This document shows positions 36,212 through 48,755 of a stretch of 64,000 bases of DNA, piece by piece. The stretch is taken from positions 54,349,946-54,413,945 of the forward strand of contig CM063110.1 in NCBI GenBank assembly GCA_031841125.1, written 5' to 3'. Below the pieces are notes generated by a model that was not told the DNA's origin, searched no databases, and saw nothing but the letters and a program-made list of their open reading frames with translations. How positions within the stretch are numbered: position 1 is the first letter of the stretch; each line of letters opens with the position of its first letter. Source of the DNA: Acanthococcus lagerstroemiae. Lineage: Eukaryota > Arthropoda > Insecta > Hemiptera > Eriococcidae. Both the position numbers and the translations under genes were made by a program.

Positions 36212-36549
36212 GGGTCTGTTGGCCGAGTGGACAGCGCGCTGGTCTCGGAATCCGAGGTCCCAGTTTCGAGCCCACGTAGCCACTCTCTACATTTCGACCA
36301 AGGTCGGTTTTTCAGCAAGACGAAAAGAGGGCTAAGACAGCCCTAACAGCCTCCCCGACGTCTCTGAAGTAATGCATCGAATGGTTGGATTCCAGGGCTC
36401 GGTTTGAGAGTAAAATTAGGAAAGGAAGAGAAACACTCCTCGTCTTGGTACGTGTAATGACGCAGGAAGGTGGTGGCGGTGGCTATGCCATGCGGGGGAG
36501 GGGGCTGCGTCAAGAAGTTTCAAATATTAAAAATATAGGAGTCAAGTTC
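36212..36549 (+). mobile_element. tRNA-SINE with family-2 tail (block B copy)
   Basis: This is the noisy counterpart of 52,076-52,417: TTGGCCGAGTGG head, SINE body, then GACGCAGGAAGG and the tail ending ATATAGGAGTCAAGTTC. Confidence 0.75.
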
Positions 36550-37285
36550 CTTGTGAACGTGAAGTATGCAATACTTGCACCCGTGTAGAGTATTTTGCCT
36601 ATTTGCACTCTTAGAGTGAAAATGTTTACTTGCATCGAGGAAGGCGGTTAGTGAGCAAAAATTCGATTTTGATGTTTTACTCGATTTATACTAATTAAGG
36701 CCTGCTCTTTCAAGTGGTGTTATGGGGAAACAATTATTTAGGCTTGTACGAGCCATCAAAGTTGAGCTCTTTCTGGCTCTTATCAGTGTGAAGATTTTCA
36801 GTCAAATCATAATTCTCACGTGGTAGTATTTTCTTCCACAATACACACTTCCGCGGTTGATTTATGCTGATTTTCATCATGCAGATTTTCTTTCGTTCAC
36901 AAGAGTTGGCAATACTGAATAACTCGAAATTTTTTCCCTCCAAATAAAACAAATATTAAGAATATAAAAAATCAATTACGTGGGTTTATGTTCTCTAATA
37001 CCCATTAATCATTATTCCAAATTTCAGAAGATTAATCGCTCCAATCCAAAGATATTCGCATTAAAATTTTGTTTTCGTTCTCCTGGAAAATTTGTGTTTT
37101 GCTTACTAAACCCTTTTCTCAGTACGGGTTACATTGGCAAGTGTCGTTTTGATTCTAACCTGTTCAAATTATACTTGGCCATCACAAAGTATTTAAATAA
37201 TAATTCCGGATGTGAAAAGTCTCCCATTCGTATGTCCAGACGGAGATTATCCCAGTGAGAAAGTATCAAAATTGAGAATAGGGAC

Positions 37286-37571
37286 ATATGTTTGGTGGAG
37301 CTTATGGTGATGCACGCATGCCAAATTGGCTCCCAGACACCCGCACCCCTGGTCCGGAAACTACCCTTTTGAGTATCGCATCAGTGACCAGAGAAGGACC
37401 CTTGAGGCTGGCCTGAGCCCCTATTTCGCCTTTCCGCTTCCGTTCGCGCTGTCCTGTCAGGGCCACCATAGACACCCTAACTGACCGAGTAACGCTCACC
37501 TGACATTAACTTGGACCACAGACGACGCGCTTCCTTCACTCACCCCTCCCTCACCTCGTCGTCTTGGTATG
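37286..37571 (+). mobile_element. Family-2 interspersed repeat (block B copy)
   Basis: This is the noisy counterpart of 53,160-53,459, starting GGGACATATG. It runs into the SINE that follows. Confidence 0.6.
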
Positions 37572-37905
37572 GTGTCTGGTTAGCCGAGTGATAGAGCGTT
37601 GGTCTCGGATTCTGGAGGTCCCGGGTTCGAGCCCACGTAGCAACTCACCAAATTTCGACCTAGGCTGGTTTTTCGGCCTGAAGGGAAGAGGCTAAGACAG
37701 CCCTAACAGCCTCCCAACGTCTCTGAAGTAATGCTCGAAAGGCCGGATTCCAGGGCTCGGGTTGAGGGCAAATTAGGAAAGGAAGAGAAACACTCCTCGT
37801 CTTGTACGTGTAATGACGCAGGAAGTGTGGTGCGGCGGCTAAGCCGTGCGGGGGGGGTCTGCAGTCAAGAAGTTTCAAATATTAAAAAATATAGGAGTCA
37901 AGTTC
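37572..37905 (+). mobile_element. tRNA-SINE inside family-2 tail (block B copy)
   Basis: This is the noisy counterpart of 53,456-53,794, with head TTAGCCGAGTG, box B GGGTTCGAGCCC and the same tail ending ATATAGGAGTCAAGTTC. Confidence 0.75.
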
Positions 37906-39043
37906 ATATAAAGAAAGAAGAGGGTACGGACCAAAAGATTTCGACGTAAAAGTTCCCAACCCGAAAGTGCCAATGATTCAGTTCCAAAGAGAAAAGATCC
38001 ACAAACAAATTTTCCAAAACTGAAATATTTCAAAAGTAAATAATTTCAATAATTGGAAAAATTATCTGATGATAACTTAAATTAGAAAGTAATGTGAATT
38101 TTGCTAGAAATCAAGATTCTGGCTAGTAAATATGTTTCTGAGGTACGAAAGTTGGATATGAGTCCTTCGTATTAGAGGAAACTACATATTTCTGAAATTA
38201 AAATGATCAGAGAACAAACTGAATCTCGATTTTGGGAGGGGAGAGTATGTTCTCAAACTTCGTCTTGTTATGATTGATTGAATTCGTGAAGATTAAGAGT
38301 CCGTATGCAGCACTAAAAACTGAGAAAAACGAAAATGATACTGAGAAGTTGTTTCTCTTGCCTTACTATAACTCTCTAGTTCAGAAATAACAATTTACTA
38401 ATTATTGAAAGTAAAATTCGAAGCTGCTGTTCACGTCTTCTGGCATGCACCATGATTCAAATCTGGTAACAATTAGGACTTTGCAAACTACGTTTTTATC
38501 TTTGTATATTACGTAAAATACTTTCTAATTTTCTGGCCTTCATTCATTCTCCTATTGATTGATCGAGGTGAAATTCAGCGAATCTGCAATGTTCATTTGT
38601 CTACATCTCATTTGGAATTTTCAGCCCTGTCGACTTTAATGACATCATACAGAGGCTAAAAAGAATCAAAAGTCCTGGTTTCTCACAATTCATAGCTTTG
38701 AAGGCGTTTCAGAGCAAACAGGGTGAAATCTCGAATTGTTGTGTAACAACTAAAGAGCAACCAAAATTTTGAGCAAATTATCTTGTAAGGGGTGGAATCA
38801 AGGGCCAGAAAACTAGTAAAAATTTCAATGAAATTATAGTATACTTTAACTGATCATACAAGTACACATTAACGGTAACCGGTGTATTTCAGTGTAGCAT
38901 TATGTGTGTTAATTTTTTTGTTGGAAAAGAATTCATAGAAATATTTACTTCGAAAAAAAAATAATAAATAATAAAAATATATGCTGTGAACAAAACATAC
39001 TTTGAACATTTATATAACCAGCGGAAATTTCTGCAATTGGAAC

Positions 39044-39408
39044 TAGTGGTCTCAAAGTGTATCGATACTATCGATAAAATATCGATATAAAAAATTTATC
39101 GAAATATCGATAGTTTATAATGTATCGATATTTTTGATAATGTTGTTTACAGTTTGCTTTAGAAGAAAGAAACGAGAAACGAAAAGGACGCGAGCACGCG
39201 GCACGAGGAAAAATGAAAAATACTGCGGTTTCATTGTTCGTTCTTGTATCCTTCTATAATCTAAACAGCTATCAATTTATATAATAGAAGATTAGCGAAC
39301 TTAGATTCACAATTTTTAGCTTCATAACTCATTTTTTAAAAATTGTACAGCCTTTAAAAAATATCGATAATTATCGATATGAAAAATGACCTTTATTTGA
39401 GACCACTA
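39044..39408. mobile_element. hAT MITE, TSD ATTGGAAC (block B copy)
   Basis: The ends TAGTGGTCTCAAA and TTGAGACCACTA are flanked by ATTGGAAC on both sides (39,036-39,043 and 39,409-39,416). The interior is rich in TATCGATA. It is the counterpart of 54,949-55,318. Confidence 0.8.
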
Positions 39409-39484
39409 ATTGGAACTTACGATCCCCAGCCAAGAAGAGTAAAGTGTAAACCTATATAAATCAAAAGACTCAAATGTAAATGAG

Positions 39485-40001
39485 GAGCGATATTTCTAAA
39501 ACGGCCTCCGTCCATTTTTTTGAAAAATCGTTTTAATAGCGCATCGTGAGGAATCTAGTAATACAAGTTCTGGCCCGAACAAAATCATCGTGAATCTGAC
39601 GCATGTAAGAAGCAAAATAGAAAAAAGTTTTGTTCCAAAACGGCCTCTGACCACATATTTTTATCACATTAGAGGAGTCGACATTATCTTGAGAATTTTA
39701 TGAATTAAAATCTACTGAAAGACACAGTATGTCTAATTTGTGCCAAACCAAACTAATACTTCAAAATGTTGTTCCAAACGGCCACTATCCAGGAGATCCT
39801 CCACTTCGCGACTGTCATGTGCGTCTCCTGTACTAGTACATTCAATATTTCAACGAGATAAATTCCTGTAAGTGTTCTACTAGGCAACCCACTGTCAACC
39901 GTGACATGTAGGTGTAAATAGAGATACAAAACCCAAATTTTTTATTTCGGTGAAAAAAAAAAATATAAAACTGGACGGAGGCCGTTTTGGAAAAACCGCT
40001 C
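39485..40001. mobile_element. TIR element, ACGGCCTCCGTCC ends (block B copy)
   Basis: The left end GAGCGATATTTCTAAAACGG and the right end AAAACCGCTC preceded by GGACGGAGGCCGTTTTGG form inverted repeats. It is the counterpart of 55,394-55,914. Confidence 0.7.
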
Positions 40002-40341
40002 TTCAAATAGACAAGGGTCTACCGGTCATCTAAGTCATCTGTTTTGAAAAGTGGTCATCGGTCGTTAAATTCGCTGGAGATCATCTAAATATTTTTTATT
40101 CCAGTAAATAGTTGAAAAACAACTGCCAGAATAACGTAAGTTTAATGTACAGACATTAGCTAAGGAGTACACACATACACAGCTGCGAGTATGAATAGAA
40201 TAGAAAGGAAGAGTAGGATGATGTAAATGCAATATAACGTAGGAAGCAATGGAGAAGTAAGCGATTGGAGCGAGAAAAATTTGTCGAGGCTACAAAAAAA
40301 TTGGATGTAAGGTCATCTAGAGCCATATTTTTTTCCTATCA

Positions 40342-40560
40342 GTTCTAGTAGACATCCTGATAGAGGATGAAATGGGAGAGAAGCGAAAATGCAAAAAGGC
40401 CTTGAGGCAAGGTGCAGTTCCTCACCAGTACTGTTTAACCTATTCATAAAAAAAGTTAATTGCAGAAACGAATGAAAGGAAATCACGTGTGATAATACAA
40501 GGATATGTTTGGAGATGACATTGCAATAGTGGAAAGAAGTAAACAAAGAAGAATGTCGTG
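40342..40560 (+). pseudogene. RTE-type reverse transcriptase fragment (block B copy)
   Basis: Noisy counterpart of 56,265-56,475. The FGDD-type box is present as TTTGGAGATGAC near 40,508, and the preceding RT block is readable with extra frameshifts. Confidence 0.55.
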
Positions 40561-41014
40561 GTATTGCTGGTACAGTTAATGTGACGGCTGACGGTGTCGG
40601 TGAGCGTCTCCAACTGGAGGGTCCACCCTTAGACCCACGGGGGGAGTGATATGAAAGCCCTGGCCGATGGTCTCGGATGTGAAAATAACGTAGCTGAGAC
40701 GATTTGGTTGAAGTGAGAATTTTGGTAATTAATATTCTTCAAAATATTAAGTTACTATAGCGTTATATAGATACAGGAATGATATGAAGAGCCACTGAAC
40801 TTTGTAATAGTACGCGACACGACAGAATTCGAAGTCCAAGACGCTGGACAGAGAGTAACAGCTCTTCCAGAGCTTACTACAAAGAGTAGAGACAAGGCCC
40901 CGACTCGTCTAGGTTTCGTGGAGGAGGTATATACTACCCGCTTATGGATGAGCTTGATTATGGTGCAGAACTCCACCCAAGAAGAAGGCAGTGCAAGAGG
41001 AGCGGAGGTAGTGT

Positions 41015-41110
41015 CACTATGGCGATGCACGCATACCAAAGTGGTCCCTAGACATCGCACCCCCATCACCGGAAATATCGCATCAGTGTCCGGAGGGAGG
41101 AGGAGCGGAG
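41015..41110 (+). mobile_element. Family-2 fragment (block B copy)
   Basis: Partial match to the family-2 5' part (GGCGATGCACGCATACCAAA). It is the counterpart of 56,926-57,020. Confidence 0.5.
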
Positions 41111-41210
41111 GTGCGAGCATATTATCTGATATTTTTGGGACTTAGCACTGTTAGGTTATGGGATGGGAGTGACACTTCTAATTGGAATAAATGGTGTAAG
41201 TATACTGCGT

Positions 41211-41427
41211 GAGGTCTGGTTGGCCAAGTGATAGCGCGCTGGTCTTCGGAATCCGGAGGTCCGGTTCGAACCCGCGTAGCAACTCGCTACATTTCGACCC
41301 TGGCCGATTTTTCGGCAAGATGAGAAGAAGGCTTAAGACAGCCCTAACAGCCTCTCGACGTCTCTGAAGTAATGCTCGAAAGTGCGGGTTCCAGGGCTCG
41401 GTTTGAGAGTAAATTAGAAAAGGGAAT
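41211..41427 (+). mobile_element. tRNA-SINE with 15-bp TSD (block B copy)
   Basis: The flanks GTAAGTATACTGCGT (41,196-41,210) and GTAGGTATACTGCGT (41,428-41,442) form the target duplication. It is the counterpart of 57,129-57,347, with box A altered to TTGGCCAAGTG. Confidence 0.8.
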
Positions 41428-42084
41428 GTAGGTATACTGCGTACATATGTATCGCAAATACATATTGACGCTGAGGGCATTTTCTTTTTTGTTATTTTTT
41501 ATTTATTTTTTTGTCGTTTGGCTGTGTAGGTTGAATATCGAAGTACAGAATATTCGGTGGTCGGAAGCTCGCTGTTATTTTCCGCGACGGAGCTTTTGAT
41601 CTTCGAAATATAACGTTCGAGTTCTCGGAATTCGAGGAGGATGTACATGTTTAATATTGCGTCTAATTTCTGAGCGTGATCGGTGGGCGTCTTGGTGACA
41701 TCCGTTTTGATGCTATTTTTCGCACACACCCGCCGTCGATAATTTTGGTCTGGTGATATTGATTTCTGGTGGAAAATTTCTGTCGCTCCTGGTGCTGCGT
41801 AAATCAAGTTCGGGATGTTTTCGTGTGTTGTTCGGATATTCGATGATCAAACATTTTTGGATATTGATAGTTGTACCGAGTGGTTAGATTCCTATATGTT
41901 TGACAATCGTATGTTTTGGGGCAGGTTGGCATTCGAACAAACAAGCTTTGTCAAGTGATTCCATATTTGTTTTCGAAAGATATTTTCAAGCAGAGGGGTT
42001 AGATCCGTAACCTCTGCTACTATTTGGAGGTAACGCAAATTGTCTATTTCGTTGCATGTTGCGGAGACGTTGGGTGGATGACTT

Positions 42085-42582
42085 TTTAAGAAATCCCAGG
42101 CGTATCATACGCAAGTTCAAAGGAAGGGGGGCAAGGAAACAATTTTAGTAGGAAATTTAAATAATGTAAAACCCTCAAAAAGAAGAAAATTAACAGAACT
42201 TGAAGAAGCTTTGAAAAAGGGCAAAATTGATATTTTAGGCCTCGCGGACCCTAAAAAGGGAAGGAGATACCATAATCGAAACAAAAAAGGGAATTTTTTC
42301 TGCTATGTTGGAAAGAGGGAGGGCAAAAAAGGCGCGGGTTTCTTAATTAAAAGTAAATGGAAAAATAAATTAAGGAATTTTTCGAAATATGTAGAATTGC
42401 ATACATTTCTATGAAAACCTCCCAACACCAAACTGCGTTCATTATGTAAAGTCTATGCCCCCATTTCAGCCTTCAGCGAGGAAGAAATAAACTTTATGAT
42501 ACCCTTGCGGAAACAATAAGCCCTCAAAGCAACAAAAAGCAGACCGATAAGGGTGATTTTAAAAAGTCAAATAGGTAAGCAA
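42085..42582 (+). pseudogene. RTE LINE endonuclease fragment (block B copy)
   Basis: Noisy counterpart of 58,010-58,508: ELEEALKKGKIDILGLAD is readable at 42,199-42,250. Frameshifts and stops exceed those in the block C copy. Confidence 0.6.
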
Positions 42583-42757
42583 ATATGATGTGTGGGACAT
42601 ATGGCGACGCATGCATGCCCAAAGTGGCCCCCCGAGACACCACACCCCGGCCCCGGAAGCTACACTTTCGAGTATCGCATCATGGCTGGAGGGACGCTTT
42701 CAGGCCGGCGAGCCCCATTTCGCCGATCGCTTCCGTGTGCACCGTCCTGGCCGAGCT
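42583..42757 (+). mobile_element. Family-2 element truncated at the B/C junction
   Basis: It follows 58,509-58,685 up to GTCCTGGCCGAG. It then switches abruptly to TCTTCCTCTCTCCAAGTACT, which matches the RNase H-LINE at about 18,013-18,035 in noisy form. The 170-codon plus-strand ORF at 42,590-43,102 crosses this artificial join and is antisense to the LINE, so it is not a gene. Confidence 0.7.
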
Positions 42758-43075
42758 CTTCCTCTCTCCAAGTACTACAGAGCGCTTTCCCACTCCTATT
42801 TTATACCATATGTGTTTTGTGACCTTATGACCAGTTATAGTCCGACCGTGGTTTGCTCACTTTCCTGCCACTGGCCATCCGCCTGTGGTTTTCCGTCTGC
42901 TTCTTATCCAGCCTTCGCTTTGGATTATTTTATGATGCTGTATGCTGCAGGAAGACATGGCCTGGGCGTTACCAGTTCCTTTTTTATGCCCTCCATTGCT
43001 AGCTTATCAGCTGTCATGTTCCCTTTTATGCCGCAGTGTCCCGGTGTCCATAGTATAGTATGGTGCAGGGATGGG

Positions 43076-44222
43076 CAAAATCCGGAAACTTCCAAGATTT
43101 AAGTCCAAAATCCTGGGGAAAAAAGGATTTGAATTCAAAGTCTAAAATCCTTTTTAGAAAAGAATGTTTCAAATCCAAAATCCTAAATCCTCTCAATTTT
43201 CAGAAAAATTGGGATTTTAAATCTAAAATCCAATAATCTGAATTTTGACTTCTTTTCAGTAACTCAGCAGTAAGCACCCACGCAATGTTCAATCTACTAT
43301 TGGCTGAGGACGTTTGCATACAACTTCTGTTGTCTGTAGCCAGGGCTGCTTAGCTAAGCCGAAGCTCTTAGCCGTTAGCCGATCGATTTTGGCCCAAAAT
43401 TAGCTACCCATTAGTTAGCTAATGAGACTACGTTAGCTGTTAGCTATTAACTGAAGCCAGTCGTTTGAAAACGTTAGCTTTTAGCTAAATTTTTAGCCCT
43501 TCCGATCGGCTAAGCAGCCCTGTCTCTAACTCAGCGCGAAAATATTGGACGCTGTTAAGCAAAAACCGCCCAAACAACATTTGTGGATATAATAAGATAT
43601 GTATTAGTATCGTTGGAAACGTGGAAAGAGCATAAAAAGTAGAACTTTTTAAATTTGGGCTCCCCCCCTCCTGATACAAAAATCTGTATCCACGTTGAAA
43701 AAAGCTTATCAGTGCACGCTATGTCCGTAAACCGGCATTATTCATTGGCTTTTAATGTTACGTTTTCTCAAAAAACAGATTTTGTCGCTTGGGCGGGTTT
43801 TGCCTAACAGCGTCCAATTGTAATCAGTGAAAGTGAGAAATGGGTAAGACTTCGCCTTCAGCGTTCTAACTTCTTACGTACTAAAGGTGACCAAATGAGC
43901 TTTCTTCGTATTCGCAGAATACGACAACGAAAAGGATGTAAAACTATCACTATGTACGGTTTGATTTTCAAGATATCAATAACTTAATGGTAAATTGTTA
44001 AAATTGATGAAATGAGGGTTTGGGTGTATACCGCAGCGCAGTGCTGCAAGCACCCTATTTTTGGATTTTAATTATTTTTGATATCATCAAAATGCCGATT
44101 CTTTGCTAATAATTAGGAGTTGAATTCGAAATCGTTTTTGAAAAAGGATTTGAAATCCAAAATCAGGAGTTTTGAAAATCTGGATTTAAAATGCCTGACA
44201 GTTTTAATCCTGCCCAACCCTG
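43076..44222. mobile_element. hAT-like element (block C copy)
   Basis: It has the same ends as 18,331-19,493 and the same 8-bp duplication GTATGGTG at 43,068-43,075 and 44,223-44,230. It is slightly shorter (1,147 versus 1,163 bp), partly through the loss of a GGATTT repeat near 44,060. Confidence 0.85.
43341..43522. mobile_element. 182-bp TIR element (block C copy)
   Basis: CAGGGCTGCTTAGC ... GCTAAGCAGCCCTG, nested in the hAT element exactly as in block A. Confidence 0.8.
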
Positions 44223-47200
44223 GTATGGTGACACGATTTTCCTAAGCAAGGGTGTATAACACAGCTCAAAAAATCTAAATTTGTTGTAATTCTCCGGGTA
44301 ATGAATAGATAATTGTAGAAGTATTTTTAATGCTGATTCCGATTTCAAGCTTCATGTTTTGGAAAGGGCTCGATATTTTCATTCGTTCGCTGGGAATTTT
44401 AATATTTGTACTTGGAATTTCAGAAACTTTATGTTGGTCACGCTGAGTTAACATTAAGAAGGTATACGCATACTCTACCATGTGATACTGCCGACGAGCT
44501 CACTGAAAAACGCTACTGTTTTCGGCTGTAGAGCTGCGCGCATCTTCTGTGACCTTACTTATGCCCCACCCTGTAGTTGCAGTGCGTCCATTGGGATGTG
44601 GAACGGAATGTAGGAGCGCTAATGTGCATTTCCTAATGAAACGTTGAGTGATCACAAGCGAAAATAACATTGCCGTAAATGGGAAATACGGGTTTTTCAA
44701 AAAAATGATTATAAAATTAAAAAATGACGGACATGCTTCAAATTTGAACTGTAGGGAGATACGTATTCGAACTTGCAATTAAAAATTTAATATGTCAGGT
44801 AGCAAAATTAATAGAAGTGCGGTGAAGTAAAAAATGAAAAATGCCTTATCAGCTTCTTATCAGTTGCCGGCCTGACCCACGCGTAACCCGCACGACCTAT
44901 TTATTTTTTCTCCGTGATCACTCCATATGAGGGTTCACAAAACATCCGCTAGATGTCAGCCACTTTGATTCTTAGTCCCAATTTTGCGTACTTCAGAATG
45001 ATCGAGCAAAGGGAACATTAATTTAGGAAATTTTTGTATTCTGTTTGAAATAAATGGAGCGCTTTGCGAAAAATTGAGTTCCGCATTGGGTTCAGTGTTC
45101 AAAATACTTGACTTCTAGAATCATCTATTGATATACCGCAGAATTTTTAGCTGTTGAGTTGCGAACGCAATCCGCCACCTCCAGGGATGTAATTCGGTGT
45201 GCCGATAATGCAATAATAGCAGTTTAACTGTCTGCACAGGTATAGATATGCTTATTAACGAAGCCCTTCTGCTGGTTTCTAATTTCTATCAATAGCCACC
45301 GTGGTCGCCATTACCTCTGCTTGGAGGATAGTGACGTCCTCGCCCAGTACCATCGAACAGTTGTCAGCTCCTTTTTCATTCATGATTCCGATTCGTTCAC
45401 CTTGGTCATTCTTTAAGGCCCGTAAAAACCACACATGCTCCTCTTTTCTTAGCATGCTTGGTCACCTCTTTTCCCAAGCCTATCGTGTTTGTATCAGTGC
45501 ACGATATGGCTTGTTAAAGAAGTGTTCCCACGATGGCCTATCTGCTGTGCGTTTATCGTTTCAACTGTGGATGGAGAGCAAATTGAAAGCTAATTACTGA
45601 GCTGCTACTTGTGGAACTGGTCAATTTATTAAATTTTCCCGTTAGTCAACCATTTTTGTAGCATTTTTGCTTCAGATTTTTCTCTTCGGAAAAGGAAATT
45701 GTTCCCGTTTTCCTTCGTGTGTATTGGAGCCTGATTCAAGAAAAGATTTCGTTTAACGCGTGTAGAGGGTATTGGAGATTGGCTTCGAATCTGCCGAGAT
45801 TCCTTTTGGCGCATTACGATACACGCGGGTGCACTTTAACTCTGTTGATTGAATTCTTCGAGCAATAATAATGTTCGAATTCGGGTTCGAAGCCACAACA
45901 CATCGTAGGTCACTAGTACGCGACTGGTAATGTTAACTGCTGTCAGACTCCCTGGAGTTCCCTGGTTTTAGCGTCTTTCTGCTTTTCGATTAGTACAGCT
46001 CTTTCGGATTCATTTCGAGGGAATGAAAGGAATAACAGAAGCAGTCTAATTTGATATCACCGAGAGTTTAGCTTTGTTCGTGTTGACCGTACAGCTGTAA
46101 TAGTAAAGCATCCTCAAGGAGAAATGCCGGTAAGAAACAAAATAACCTTTCTTCCAGCTACTCAAGATAATACGCGCATTAACAATAATTTTCGCGGCAA
46201 CCATCTCTGTGTACGTATTTACGCAAGGGTTGTAAAAAAAAATCGCAGCTCGTTCTTCTCCCTCTCGCTGGATTTCAAACTACTAAATGAAAGAAGCCTT
46301 TTCCGCGGCGAAGTACAACTTTCTGGAAATGTACAATGAGCCGCGAATAAAACACATTTTCGCGGGAAACAAAAGTGTCATATTTATAACCGCAAAAAAT
46401 CCTTTATTATCTCGGTCTTCCTCTTTTTTGCCTTGTTTCTGTTTTCGAAAGCGCGCTCTCGCGACTCGGATATTTTCTTGCTAAATTCGGTATATTGTGT
46501 ACAACTACTGGCAAAATAACTGCACAAAACGTAGTTGATTTACAAATATTGAACGAGTACGTATAAAAAGTTTTTGAATCGTAAACGGAGTATAGTTGTG
46601 CTGTTCGTCGAGAATTGGAAAGTTAGACAAATATATTTAAACCGAACGGTAGCGAGAGGAAAATTCGAGACACGAAAATTATACCCGGTGGAGAAGGCTT
46701 AATCTTCCTCCCGAGATTGTTTGAAAACATTTTGAAACAGGTGGTCGAATTAAAACTATTAGTACACGAAGTGCAAACGACTTTTTTGAAAATTGAGAGG
46801 GGCAGGTGAATTCTAATTTCTCCAGTCAAATGTTGATACTTTGCCGACTAAAGAAATTACGATAGTCAACAAGCAAAGAAAAACGGTCCGTAGAGGGTGT
46901 TGAGATTCCCTTATATTATGTTGAGATTCATTAAACGTTCTTCAAACTGTAATACCGATAAATTACTTCTTAAAACTTCGTTGAGACCTGAAGTTTGCGT
47001 TTTCCTTGATAATGGTGTCTGTATTTCTGGAAAGCTCTATTGTCGAATACCGAATTGAGCTTTTACCATCCTTGTCCCATCGTCATGCAAACTGGCAGAT
47101 AGACAAATAGATAAAGGCAGAGCATGCTAAAGAGCTAGGCATGTATTTGTCTCGGAAGGCAGCTTTTTTCATAGAGAAAAGGCAACGGGCGCCCGTGTTT

Positions 47201-47973
47201 TTGGACTGGAGGAAAGAGTATTAAGAAAGATCGTGGTCCTCGGATTTTGGACCAAACCTCTCAATTTCGTTTTTTCTCCTCCAACGGAAATCAGGATTCT
47301 AAGATTCTGTTATCGAACATCTACTCGAGTTTCTTCCACTCGTGAGGTTCAGTCAGATTAAGATAGATAGCCAGAGATAGGTTTTGATAAATTGCTAATA
47401 AGGTCTTACTTTTCGACTGAAGAGTCTTCTTTTGGAATGTACAGGAATCGAGCACAGTTTCCTTCTATCTTCCCTCCCCTCAAGTAGTTGAATTGTTTTA
47501 TGCATTCAAAAGCTAGCAGTTGAGTCGGTTCAATAATAAATCTATGAGTAAATTACAGGCGGGGTTAAAATGGTAAGACTCCTTATAAACTCACATAGAC
47601 ACTTTACAGTGCATCCTGATTTTGTTCGACTTGTTATTGTTCTTTCAGAATTTATTTACTAAACTTTATTACCAACTGAATGAGAACTCACGTGACCCTT
47701 TCAAAACTCATTCAGACTCTGTTACAAATTTATTAGAACCCTGTCAAGATTCGTGAGACCTATTTAAAATTCGTCAAGATTCTTTCTGACTTTATTTGAA
47801 CGTATTAATTTTGATGATTTTTAATTTGAACATCATAGAGAGTCTTTCATGTACGTAAACTTATAAAATCGTAATCAGTTACAGAGGCAAAACTTGACTT
47901 TCAGTGTATGTGTGGGGGGGGGGGTAAAAAGAAAATTTGCCGATTCTTTAATCAAAATATTTTTTAATTGAAA

Positions 47974-47998
47974 AAATAATAATAATAATAATAATAAA
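47974..47998 (+). repeat. Short (TAA)n at the unit 1/unit 2 boundary
   Basis: About eight TAA units, followed by CAACCAAACGTTCTTAG instead of the ORF1-bearing sequence found after the longer run in block A. Confidence 0.85.
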
Positions 47999-48755
47999 CA
48001 ACCAAACGTTCTTAGAAAATGAAAAATTCAAATAAACACTTTCAAAATTTGCTAACTGCCTAATTATTGGGGGTGTTTCACCCCCCATCGTAGTTTCGTC
48101 CCTTCAAATGCAGATTGGAATCTTATTCCCCAAGCACTCACATTTGTGCACATGAGCGGACCCTATTCTGGGAGGGTAAGGTGGAAGGATTTTAGGAATA
48201 CTTGAGAGCAACACACATTGAGGTGGTCGTTGTTTACTCTTGGTGATATTTTTTTCTGAATTTCCTCTGATTCTTCTCCTAAATTGATTCCAATAAAAAC
48301 AAATAAAATAAAAAAGAAGAAACCACAAAGTTTCCTATGGATCGGATTAGCGGAATCCGTGCCAGAAGTTCCCTTTCGTTCTTATAGGGAAAATGCATGG
48401 AGTTTTGACTTTTGTTCCAGACTAAAGTTCCCTCCTATATCGGGCCGTACAGCGCTAGTATCGACTATTCTTATCAGCGACCAAAAGGTGAAGTTTTTGA
48501 CACATGTAGCAAAATTTTGGAATCTCGGATGTACGGCCCGAATATTCACCAGGACTAAAGACCGTAAATTAAGCAATAGAACATTTGCTATCGGATTCAG
48601 CTTGTAACACTGGAAGATAAGTCTTTTGCTTTTCAACTTTTAGATTTTAATAAAATGTTCAACTTTCTCAAATCTCAGGCTCTAGGTCGAACAGAGAATG
48701 TAGTAACAGCAGATTTCGGGCTGCTCAAAGCGGTGGCGCGCTGTAGTCGTTTACG

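Larger units (their letters stand above)
27060..42757 (+). repeat. Block B: error-rich duplicate of units 1 and 2
   Basis: 27,060-32,200 follows 17,390-23,270 with many single-base deletions (roughly 11 percent shorter over 27.4-32.2 kb). 32,200-42,757 follows 48,000-58,685 with fewer deletions (about 1-2 percent shorter). Where A and C differ, B has the C state: GAATGTTTC, GACCCACG, GTTCACAAAA, AAAAATTGAGT, and CACC.GAG rather than CACCGAATG. The block ends abruptly in a family-2 element at about 42,757 and continues as block C in mid-LINE. Short ORFs here are echoes of those in C with frameshifts. Confidence 0.85.
42790..45435 (-). pseudogene. RNase H-LINE C-terminal relic (block C copy)
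   Basis: Same relic as 17,830-20,705, truncated at the B/C join so that the terminal zinc knuckle is missing. The RNase H phrases WTPGHCGIKGN, then IYTCADS and TAIIAL around a stop, are present in the same order. The same hAT insertion lies at 43,076-44,222. Confidence 0.65.

Noticed and set aside
42590..43102. 170-codon ORF as a gene
   Set aside because: It crosses the artificial B/C join, starts in a family-2 repeat and continues antisense to an RNase H-LINE relic.
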